64,000 bases of DNA, taken from NCBI GenBank assembly GCA_035235625.1, contig CP141142.1:36032995-36096994 (forward strand), given 5' to 3'. Made by a program: the position numbers and the translations under genes. This document shows positions 37,731 to 46,885 of this stretch, piece after piece. The number at the start of each line of letters is the position of its first letter. Within the stretch, counting starts at the first letter, position 1. This DNA comes from Saururus chinensis (lineage: Eukaryota; Streptophyta; Magnoliopsida; Piperales; Saururaceae). The notes beneath the pieces were generated by a model. It saw only the letters and a program-made list of their open reading frames with translations. It searched no databases and was not told where the DNA came from.

Positions 37731-39267
37731 GAATGATGCATTAGGGGCTGATGAGAGCACTTATCATGGATTAGGATTCATGTATGCTTTGCCCACGCAT
37801 GTACCATGCTGCACACATCATGAAAATGGATTTCCAAGTGAGGCTTCATCGTGATTAATCGAATTTGACCAATTGGATGCAATGTGATGGAATTGTGTGC
37901 CGGGTTTATCGGTCGTGGATTAATCGCAAGTTGATTGGTTCGAAAGGACATTTTGATTTGAAGTTCCTGTGTGGAACGATTTGAAGTTCCTGTGTGGAAC
38001 GAGTGCACTCCCCGGGTTGAGTCTAATTAAATGGAATGATGTGGGGACGAGTTGTGTACTTGTCTTGCGGATTGTGAGAATGTTATTATGTGTGTCATCT
38101 GGACCCTGAGAATCCAGTGTGGTATGTCATGTGCACCCCACTACCACGTGTTCTAGGGTTCTCTGTATGAGAACTCGGGCTCTTCCCTCCGCAGAAGATG
38201 TCCCTGGGCGAACACCCCTGCTCTAGATTCTCTGTGTGAGAATGGGACATCCTTGGCCAGGATCGTCCAGGGCGAGCAGTATTAGGGATTGACAACCCCG
38301 ATCTTTTTTGAATTCTTATGTAGAATTTTGGACCATGACACGCCTTCGTGGCCTTGTCTATCCTCTCATCTATGTGACGTTAATGTGTGATTACTCCTTG
38401 ATGGAGGTTGATTGTGATGATATAATGCATGTGGAATATGTATGTTAGAGATACATCCATGCATGTTGATTTTGATATTATGCATGTGGAATATGTATGT
38501 TAGAGATACATCCATGCAGGTTGAATTGTGAAATAATGCATGTGGGAATATGTATGTTTGAGATACATCCATGCAGTTTGATTTGATACTATGCATGTGG
38601 GAATATGTATGTTAGAGATACATCCATGCAGGTTGAATTATGCATTATGATGCAGTTTTTAAGTAATGTGAGTATGTGATCAGAAAATATACACCTTGTA
38701 CATCGTTGATTTAAAAGATTATATCGCCATGCTATCGTATTTTCGATGTTGTTAGTGATATTAAAACCATTGCTGAGTTTGTTAAACTCACCCCTCTTTT
38801 TGTGTTTTGATTTGGGGCTGCGTGGTGCGACATGCAAACGGACAGGATTGCCTCTTTGAGGAAAGGTCAGAGATAGCTTGGGTGTGATGATGGAGATCAT
38901 TGTGTGACTTACTTTCGTTTGTTTCATGCTTTATGTTAGAACCTTTGTGTAGGGTTCTTGTTTTGGATTTATGTCATATTTTACAGTTGTGATGCTTATG
39001 ACTTATTTTGAGCCAGTGTGGGCTTTACTTAACTAAGCTTGTGGGTTTGAGATTGTTGTTTACTTTGTGATAAGCAACACCTTTTCCTCCCCTTTTATTT
39101 ACTCTTGCTCAAAGGATTGTGCGCACTCCGTATTTCTGTTAATCTCCCGTGGTTAGGGTTAAGTCTTCCGCTAGAATCGTTTCTCAATCTTCACTTCGTA
39201 GCCCCCGCGCGCTTAACCGGCCCCTGGACCGGGTTCGGCTCGGGTCGGGCATCGCTGGGGCGTGACA
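37731..39267 (+). mobile_element. 5'-truncated LTR-like element, copy C
   Basis: Colinear with copy B from 30813 to its end, finishing GGGGCGTGACA. The first 1.8 kb, including the TATA box and the palindrome cluster, is absent. It has the hairpin series (37962-38330) and four minisatellite units (38420-38640). No target-site duplication is possible to judge because the left end is lost. Confidence 0.85.
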
Positions 39268-39962
39268 TAGTTCGCCACCAATGACCTATTTTTTTCGGCA
39301 TTAGCAACCTCCATCTCTAATGCCAACAACCTCCTTCTTTGGCATCACCAACCCTTTTTCCTTACTTGTAACAGCTGGTAGTCGACAATTGATAACTACA
39401 TGTTTTAAACCTACTTTATTTTCTTGTTTACCTATTTAGTTTATTGTGATGGTTTAATCCATGCAATGGGGAGATATAGTCACTAAGTACGTTGTCTTAT
39501 TACCTTTTTACTACAATAAATTTGGTTTTTGGCTATCAACTTCCAAATGTCAACTTTCGACTGCAAGTTATTATAAGTCACTATTAGTTTTGAGTAGTTG
39601 ATTATATTTATGTAATTATTTTAAAATATTGGAGCTTGTAGAGAAAAAATCATATTTTTAAATGGCTCTGCTTGCTAGTTTGTGGTTGGTCTCCTTAGAT
39701 TCCGGGAAGGAGGCATAGGAGGAGGGAAGGAGGAGGTAGTGGAGAATGAGGAGGAGAAAATAGAGGAGGAAGGTTGAGATGTCAGTGGTAGAGCCGATAA
39801 CAAAGCTAATGGCAAAGGAGGTAAAGCAGGTTGTGGAGGAAGCAAAGCCAATGTCGGAACTAGAGCCGGAGTCAGTGGCACTAAGAATGCACTATTGTTA
39901 AGTGGGTTGGTGGAGTGAAAGGAGAAAAGAAAGAAGGCATACCTTAGACATTTCTAATTACA
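39268..39962. other. Intergenic with a purine tract
   Basis: Includes a repeated CC(A/T)CTAATGCCAACAACCTCC-type stretch near 39310 and a GGAGGAG-rich tract at 39700-39790. No gene recognised. Confidence 0.4.
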
Positions 39963-40019
39963 TGTGTGGGGTTTCACTTGCAGGTAAGGCCATTTCTAAA
40001 AATACTAATAAGTTGGTCA
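39963..40019 (-). repeat. Right arm of the long-distance inverted repeat
   Basis: Reverse complement of 37162-37217 with roughly 80 % identity by eye. The pair encloses 2.75 kb that includes LTR copy C. Confidence 0.65.
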
Positions 40020-40084
40020 CATTTATTAGATTATAGTGTTGAAGGTGTGGTTATATGCAATTTTTAATAGGATCGCGATACACC

Positions 40085-40798
40085 TAGGGTTGCATCTCAG
40101 TTCAGTTTTGGCTGGTTCCTTCAGTAACAAAACTAGAACTAAATTCTTGAAACCGATTAAGGAACCGGTTTTATTGGAACCAACATGGAACCGAAACCGA
40201 AGCAAGAACCAATTTGGAACAGAGTTTTCCCCATCACCTTGGCCGAGCTCACCGAGGAGAGGGGAAGTGGTGGTGGGAAGAGGGGAGAGGGGAAGTGGGA
40301 AAGGAGGTAGTGGGGGGGAAGGAGATGGAAGGGGCATTGAGTAGAGGGAAGGTGGTGTCGGGAAGAGGGCAAGGGGAAAGGAGGCGGTGGGGGTGTTGGG
40401 GAGAGGGAAGGAGGCTATGGGGATCAGGGAGGCTGCATTGGGGATCGGGGAGGCAGTGTCGGGGCAGTGGCTAGCGGGAGAAGGAGGTGGTGGAGGGAGA
40501 GGGGAAGGGGATAGGGGGAGTTGGAAGGGAGGGAAGCTAGGTAGTGGGAGGGAATAAGGGATGGGGACATTTAGGGTTAGGATAAGAAAAGAGAGGGTAA
40601 ATTTCGACCATTCATTGAAATAAACAGTCAAGATTATAGTAGAAAATAAAAAATAAAAAAAATAATTTGGTTCAGTTTTGAGTTTTTATAAATTGGAACT
40701 AAACTGAACTAAATCGGTTCTTTAACTTCCTTAACTTAAGGAACCGAATTAAGAACCTACCCAGTTCAATTCGCTTTAGATTTTTTGGTGCAACCCTA
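40085..40798. mobile_element. hAT-like non-autonomous element with purine-rich core
   Basis: The terminal inverted repeat is TAGGGTTGCA at 40085 and TGCAACCCTA ending at 40798. The subterminal regions are full of GGAACC/GGTTCC motifs in both directions. The 8-bp flanks (GATACACC and AATGCATC) agree at only five positions, so the target duplication is weak. The core (40255-40560) is a long GGGGAAG/GGAGG tract that gives a 201-aa proline-rich chance frame on the minus strand. Confidence 0.6.
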
Positions 40799-41546
40799 AA
40801 TGCATCCAACAAATTAATCCAATAAAATGTGAGCCTTATATAAAGGTCCCTTAGAGCCTATTTTATGTTTAATTAATATCTAATTATAAAATTTTATTAA
40901 ACAAATTTAATGAGGTCTTTTTTTAATAAGTGGTCAGAGTTATATATAGTTTAAAAAATAAAAATAATATTCTTACACCCTGTAAGTCTTACACTACCTT
41001 TAATTTAATAAGAAAGGTAGGTCCTATCATGAATATTTTTTCTCGTATATTCATAAGTTAGAGAAAGCTTATAATATTGAAGAATAAGGTATAAGAATAA
41101 TGCTTGAGCCACGTAAAATAAAATTTTATATGTCAAAAACGTTAAATCTTTTCAATATGATTAATGAGTAGGGCCCACAAAATATATTAAAATTTTATGT
41201 CACAATATCATTACTCATACATTTTTTTTACATGATGTCATGGTCATAAGAAAGTGAGTTTACTTTAATTAAAAAAGAAGGTTAGTAGAGGCTTCTTATA
41301 ATAGGACCATCTTCTATTACAACCTCCGGTAGAAGGAAAGTAGACCGGGTTTCCTTCCCTCCTCTCATGGCGTCAGTTGATCCTTCCCACCAAACCCACC
41401 TTCTTCCCGTGTTCCCATTGTTTCCTTCTTCCAATTCCCTTCTTTCCATGCCTTGTGGGTAGTGGGGACTTAAGACCCAGGAGTGGCCGACAGGGCCAAC
41501 GACCCCATTCTCCTCCAGAAGCGGTGGAAGACGGCGAGAAATCAAG
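40799..41546 (+). promoter_or_regulatory. AT-rich flank, then 5' region of the small gene
   Basis: 40799-41280 is AT-rich without features. 41290-41546 is GC-richer and pyrimidine-rich, as expected for a plant promoter and leader. No sure TATA box was chosen. Confidence 0.3.
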
Positions 41547-42209
41547 ATGTGCCCCCTCCGCGTCGTCCTAATCTTCCTCTCCGCCACCTTCGCCGGCTTC
41601 CTCCTCCTCAAGGGCCTTAACTCCGCTTCCGACGAACTCCAACAACCCACCGACGCCAGCGACAAGTCCCAAGCTTCCCTCGACGAGTCCAGCGCCTCCC
41701 GCTCTTCCAAGGTCTGGGACAGATCTCCATTTTCTTCAAATTATTCTTGAAGTTTGTCTGTGTTGTTTCTTCCCCATTTCCGGGGCTTCTCTTGGCTTAA
41801 ATCTTGGTCCTGCAACTTGTTCTTTGCTTTTTTTAATCTGGGTTCCTTTAGTTTTTCTCATTTTTGGATATGTTTGGCGGGTGATCAATATTAACATGAA
41901 AAGGTTTATCTTTTTTCTGATCTGAAATTCTGATTTTTTTGTCTTATAGTTTTTAGAAATTTTGAATTTTGTTCTCATTTGTAATCTTTTGGAGGTGAAT
42001 GTGGAAACGTAAATAGTATTTCTACCTGTTTTTTGTTTTTTCTCTCGCTTCTTGATATCAATGTGTACTTTTTTCCTTTATCTGATTCACGTTTATTTTT
42101 CTTTCAGGTTTTTGCTGCTATTAGCTTGGGGTTCTGGACTTGTGTGGACATGGCAAGCGGCCGCTACCTGTGGAGGAATTTGTCTGCGCTGAAGCAATCC
42201 ACGGACTGA
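41547..42209 (+). CDS. Small conserved plant protein with N-terminal hydrophobic segment, two exons
   Basis: Exon 1 is 41547-41711, ending TCC AAG before GTCTGG. Exon 2 is 42108-42209 after TTCTTTCAG and ends TGA. The intron is phase 0; the product is 88 aa. It starts MCPLRVVLIFLSATFAGF, a single hydrophobic segment (about residues 4-22) fitting a signal anchor. A polar Ser/Asp-rich middle follows, then a compact C-terminal block with GFWTCVDMASGRYLWRNL. To my memory, plant proteins with this start and this C-terminal block are annotated 'methyltransferase-related' although far too short to be methyltransferases; the function is unknown. Exon 1 is much more GC-rich than the surroundings. The exon junction recreates an unbroken conserved frame, which supports the model strongly. 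Confidence 0.85.
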
Positions 42210-42887
42210 TCTCAAGACAGGTGTTTCTTTTGTCTTCCCTTCCCGATGAATTTGTGCTCTGTGTTGTTGTAGTTGTCAATCGTTTGTACGCTGCTTGTGC
42301 ATCTGGCCTATCTACTGACTACCAAAATTTTCTGTGGAGAACTGATTTGTGTTGTATATCTGCTCAATTTGTGGGTATAAAGGAGAGGCGGAGCCAGTTG
42401 ATGCGTATGAATGTTGTTGAGTATTATCATGTATCTGGAGAAATTTTCAGAATTTGTGCAATTATATTGCAAATATTCCAACGTTTGATTTTCTGTCTGT
42501 ATGTAGTTGATCATAGTCATAGGAGAGGCAATCTTGTGTACATTATATGGTAGTTTTTAGACTCAGTCTCTGTAAGTGATTATCCCGGAAGTTAAACAGA
42601 ACAAATATAGTCTTACACATTGTTCAGCAAAAAAAAAATGAAAAGAAAAGAAATGAACAAAAATGCATATGTGCGGAGGCTAAGAGGTCAGTGAGGATGC
42701 GTCAATGTTTGACGGTATCTATTATCTGTTCAAGTATGGGAGACTAAATTCTTCAAAATTTATGGGATTAAGTTCCGTTATCTGCACTTGGTACTGGATG
42801 TATTTTGCCATAGTGCTTGTAAATATTTTAGAGTAATGCATTACTATGGAAGGTAATGTCCCCTATTCATGGGCACTGGACAACTTT
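42210..42887. other. 3' flank of the small gene
   Basis: Probably includes its 3' UTR. The open frame at 42140-42553 is the other reading of exon 2 plus UTR and is not a gene. Nothing else seen. Confidence 0.4.
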
Positions 42888-43260
42888 GACAGTTACCATT
42901 TACTTAATTACTATCCAATACATTGACGGATATGTTTTAGAGATTCAAGTAATGGGAATATATACAAAAGTCTACCCCAACTCAGAGGGAATACTTTTGG
43001 TTCTGATGATTATCTTGCATATGAATCAGTACAATAATTTAGGCACGGTGAATTTGTGTTGAACCTCAGTTGATAGTTAATATTTACTTAATTAGTAGCT
43101 AATACATTGATGGATACGTTATAAAGATTCAAGTGCACGATTATAGACAACAGTTTACTCATCTGCAACTCAAAGGGAATAATTTTGGTTCTGATGATTA
43201 ACTTATGAATCAGTACAATAATTTGCACAAGGTGAATTCGTGATGAACCTCAGTTGATTT
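42888..43260. repeat. 185-bp tandem duplication
   Basis: Two copies (about 42888-43070 and 43075-43260) share TTTACTTAATTA.TA, ATACATTGA.GGATA.GTT, GGGAATA.TTTTGGTTCTGAT, ATGAATCAGTACAATAATTT and GAACCTCAGTTGAT in the same order. Non-coding. Confidence 0.8.
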
Positions 43261-44550
43261 TATCAGATTTTGCTACCCTAGTTCTCTTGTAGGCTTCCAT
43301 TCTTGATACTGCCTTATTTTCTATTATTGCCTAGCAGTTAATTTGGTGATTGGTCTTGTGTAGACCAGATTGTATGAAAGCAGCTTTAGAAAAGTGCTAT
43401 GCTATGTACTTTTAGGCGTGTGATCTGCTATTACAGAATAGTTCGGTACTTTACTTCAAGTTATTGACAAAATAGCATTTTGGTAAAAAATAAATTTCGT
43501 CTGAGGGATTTATGGTACTGGAAGCTCTGTGCGTTCCTTGTGGTCTTTTAAGGTCAACTGGAGCAGTAAGCTCATTCATGCATTAGATCCATGAAAATTT
43601 GCTCTCTACCCTTTACTTTTTCCACAATTAAGAGTTCCTTGTTACTGGGTAAAAGAATAATTCTTCCTTTTAATTCATTTGCACTGTTGCCTGCGACTAA
43701 TATTCCACTTGATTTAATTTATGAACGAAGGGGTTCAACCACGGGGTCCTCTTACATTTGTAATCAATATATTCCGATACCAGATTTCATTTTGGGTAGC
43801 GTTGACTATGTTGTATTCTACTCATGCATTCATTGTGGAGTTTCTTCATGTTGTTTTCTTTTTGTGAAAATCTCATTTAGGGGTTGCAACAATATTCTCT
43901 TCAATCGTGATTCAATTGCATGTAGCTCATGCTCTCATCATGGTTTCCTCTTAATGTTTTGAAGAGTATGATTGAAGGGGGACTAGCTGTATTTGCAATT
44001 TTGATATTTAGATACCATTGACTCCGTTTGTTTAAAGTAGCAGGTTGAACTTTAGTATGTGCTTTAATTGTACTTTTTTGGCTTGTGCCATTTGAGAGTT
44101 GCACCTTGAATGGTGGGTGTGCGTCAGAAGTTATGCGGATCGCAATTTGAAGGAAAATGTTTTAACTAAAAACTAATGAGGTCTGACATCATCTTACCCT
44201 CATCCTCACCCTCTTCTTCCTTGAGGGGATGACCTGTTAAACACGGGGGAAGGAGGTAGCAGCCACCAGCTCTGCCTGACGAGCTGCTGTTCACTGGTTG
44301 GGGCCGCTCGACCACTTGCCCTTACGTGCAGGGTAGTTTTACCGAAACTAAACACACTATGGCTGTTGTCGGCGAGATTAACCATTGACTGTGAATCTAA
44401 CTGTGAACATGGCGGTTTGTTAACAATCTATGCAGGATTCATCTCGTCTATGAAAGAAATTAGGTTTAGCTTTGGCGATGATTTCATGATAATAACACCA
44501 TCTTTTGTATTGATTCATAACAAGCAATTGGGTGTACTTTGTGGGCAACG
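43261..44550. other. Intergenic, no gene seen
   Basis: Mixed composition. The frame at 43591-43962 shows no recognisable domain. A GC-richer stretch at 44200-44420 has no continuous frame. Confidence 0.4.
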
Positions 44551-44760
44551 ACTGCATTTAGTGGATAAGGTAGGTAGCCCTTAATGAGAAAAGGATATGC
44601 AAATTGAGATTAATTAGTAATTAATCACCTTACGACTGCATTTAGTGGAGAAGGTGGGTAGCCCTTAATGAGAAAAGGTATGCAGATTTAGATTAATTAG
44701 TCATTAATCACCTTTTATCCTCTAAGTGGAGAAGGTGGGTAGCCACTAAAGAGAAGAAAA
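44551..44760. repeat. 84-bp tandem repeat
   Basis: Units have GTGGA.AAGGT.GGTAGCC landmarks at 44561, 44645 and 44726, the first two followed by CCTTAATGAGAAAAGG and TTAGATTAATTAG-type sequence. About 2.5 copies, abutting the Stowaway-type end at 44777. Confidence 0.8.
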
Positions 44761-44851
44761 GATGGGTAACTTTATACTCCCTCCGTCCTATTTTAATAGC
44801 TCCAATAGGATAAAAACACTCTTTTATATTAATTACTCCATATCGATGAAT

Positions 44852-45106
44852 TTAATCTATAAGACGTCTATGATGATTCTCACATAAATACTTAAAACCT
44901 ATTGGATTCGTCCTTCTCGTGGATTGCCTCCCAGTCACTGTCTTTTCTTTAGCGTCCAAAATATTCCTCAGCTCCATTGTACAACTCCTCCAACGAGCAA
45001 GAAGTTTGTTCAAACCTTTCCATACCTTGAGGAGCTCATCGCCGCCGTCCTCTTCTCCGGCTCCTGCACCCGTCATCTCCTTATCAGAAACCATCCTATC
45101 TTCCAC
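44852..45106 (-). pseudogene. Unrecognised coding-like fragment beside the GATA relic
   Basis: This minus-strand open stretch has coding-like composition ('DELLKVWKGLNKLLARWRS'). I do not recognise a family. Its position and GC content suggest it belongs to the captured DNA; it could be a third source gene or flanking non-coding sequence. Confidence 0.25.
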
Positions 45107-45289
45107 TTTCTCCTCCCCCCATCCAGCAGCCGGGGCCTCCTAGTTGGCCGGTAGCTGAATCATCTTCCCGAACAGCTTAATCATCGTGTCCCGGTTCTCC
45201 AATATTCCTCACCGATGAACAACCACACCTCCAACAAGACATGGTGATCTAAAAAATTTGAAATCCAAATCTCTCGACCTTCACTCCCC

Positions 45290-45690
45290 TCCCAAGTATC
45301 TGATACGCGAGAATTCCAGGCTAGGACAATCAGCAGCTCCCTCTGGCGCCGCAACTCCATCACCTTCTGGTGCAAGTTCGAGTGATGCATCAGCACGAAC
45401 ATGGGGCTCGCCGCTGGCCTGTACTCCGGCATCAGCCTCCCAGGCTTGTACCAAACCCCGCAAGAGTTGCATAGCGACTTGGGCCCCATCGGCCCCATCC
45501 ACCACTGCGCAATGCATGCACTTCCTGGCTTCTACCTCCCCTACCGCCGAAGATGAAGATGATGGAGCAGCCAAGCCCGAGGCGGAGCCTCCTTCCTTTC
45601 TCCTCGGTTTGATCATCTCCGCCAGGACCGTGCTCAACGAAGCCGGCGAGTGGAGAGGGGCCCAGCTATTTCCCGAGGCCCCCACTGCTA
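45290..45690 (-). pseudogene. GATA transcription factor fragment, frameshifted
   Basis: On the minus strand one frame ends in RKCMHC, the first C-X2-C pair of a plant GATA finger, and a neighbouring frame continues with [14 protein letters not shown], the second C-X2-C pair. After it come [16 protein letters not shown] and KVMELRRQ, the conserved tail of plant class I GATA factors. A short deletion in the zinc loop shifts the frame between the two pairs, so no intact finger can be made. GATA factors bind (A/T)GATA(A/G) sites and respond to light and nitrogen; this copy is only a relic. A Lys/Arg patch (KPRRKEG) upstream fits the usual basic region. Confidence 0.8.
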
Positions 45691-45744
45691 TGGAGCACTT
45701 GCTCCTGGCCCGGCCAGGGACGGACTAGTCCCGGTGGACGCTCG

Positions 45745-46330
45745 GGTTCTTGATCACCCTGCACTCGACGATGGTGTCGGAATACACGGAGGAGTCGGAG
45801 AAGGAACTTGGACAGCCATCTGGGTCTCCATTGAAATTTTGCACAAGAACAACCTCCCGCTGGTAATTGACTTGAGCCCAGTCGGGCCCGAATCCGGGAA
45901 CCCGCCCAACCAACAACTTGTGATATTGGTGACGGTCTCTATCACACAGACATGGTCATCCCCGACACTGATGTTGGATAGTGCCATCGAGCCGGAGTAC
46001 ACGTTGCATAAACTAGTATCCTAGCAGAGGAGGACGGAGCTGCCGCCAGTAGCTAGAGCAAGGCCATAGAGGAAGTCCCTGACGCTAGAGATGGACAAGA
46101 AGGAGATGTTGGGTAAGAGAGGGAGGGAGAGGGCCGTGCCACCATGCCAAATTAGGCAGAAGATGGATTGGGACGCCTTAGCCTGTGGAAACTCCGTATT
46201 CCGCCTTGGAGGAGACAATGGCAAGAGTGGAGGCAAAGCCTAGTGCAGAGGCTGGGGACACCACGGCTGAGATTGGGAGGAGCACGGCTAGGGTGGATGT
46301 AGCGGCTCTGGTGGTGGAGTCATTGAACGA
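45745..46330 (-). pseudogene. CCR/CRINKLY4-type receptor kinase ectodomain fragment
   Basis: In order on the minus strand: a hydrophobic leader piece ending SALGFASTLAIVSS (46290-46210), a frameshift, then NISFLSISSVRDFLYGLA (46130-46060), LSNISVGDDHVCVI (45980-45940), CWLGGFPDSGP and LKSITSGRLFLCKIS (about 45900-45840). This is the spacing of the repeated 'SISxG..FxCGL' and 'ISVG..HVCAI' units in the extracellular repeats of plant CCR receptor-like kinases. No transmembrane or kinase part is present, and frameshifts and stops break it. Confidence 0.6.
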
Positions 46331-46508
46331 GTCTCACAGGTCTAGTCGCGGATCGGTCTTCATTGGGGGCAACGTTCTCAACAACACAGAGCAATGAGCC
46401 AAAATTAGTGTTTTAGTACTGTTAGATGCGCAAAAGAGAGACATAATTACTATCTTAATTAAAATGATAAAATTTAGATATAAAACTATTAATATAGGAC
46501 AGAGGGAG

Positions 46509-46885
46509 TATTAATTAGGTAAGTGGGAATGCCATATGCTAACGAAGTAAAAGCCTAAAATTTTGTAGGCATTTTGACACATTAAAATTTTGTGCCAATA
46601 TTCTAACGCCTTCTTGCACCAATGGTTTTTTTCCTACAAACTTAGCCAAAAAATGAGCCCAGCCAAAATAGTGCGCTGAGATAAGGCTTCGAGCTCTTGA
46701 AATGGGTAGGGTCCGCTCTGGTTCAGCTCCACAAAATCTCAATTGACAAATTTCTAGGTTTCAATTATTTTCGTTTTCTCATTAAGAAGTTTCGAAATTA
46801 TGAGTATATAATAAAGAAAGTAGAATCATGAAATGTGCCCCCCTACCGACAGTTATACGGAAAAATATCCACATAATTCTTTAAG
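46509..46885. other. Intergenic, no gene seen
   Basis: AT-rich, with no feature recognised. Confidence 0.4.

Larger units (their letters stand above)
44777..46508. mobile_element. Stowaway-ended segment carrying fragments of two genes
   Basis: The left end CTCCCTCCGTCCTATTTTAA (44777) and the right end TTAATATAGGACAGAGGGAG (to 46508) are good inverted repeats over about 28 bp, and each is flanked by TA, the mariner/Stowaway target duplication. The 1.73-kb interior is GC-rich and holds a decayed CCR/CRINKLY4-type ectodomain and a decayed GATA zinc finger, both on the minus strand. No transposase is present. It could instead be two separate MITEs on either side of a pseudogene block. Confidence 0.6.

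Noticed and set aside
40026-40631. A 201-aa proline/serine-rich open frame on the minus strand
   Set aside because: It is the complement of a GGA/GGGG purine tract inside a MITE; composition alone explains the frame.
45258-46024. Plus-strand open frames over the captured segment
   Set aside because: Family resemblance is only on the minus strand (GATA and CCR motifs); the plus frames are mirrors of GC-rich coding DNA.
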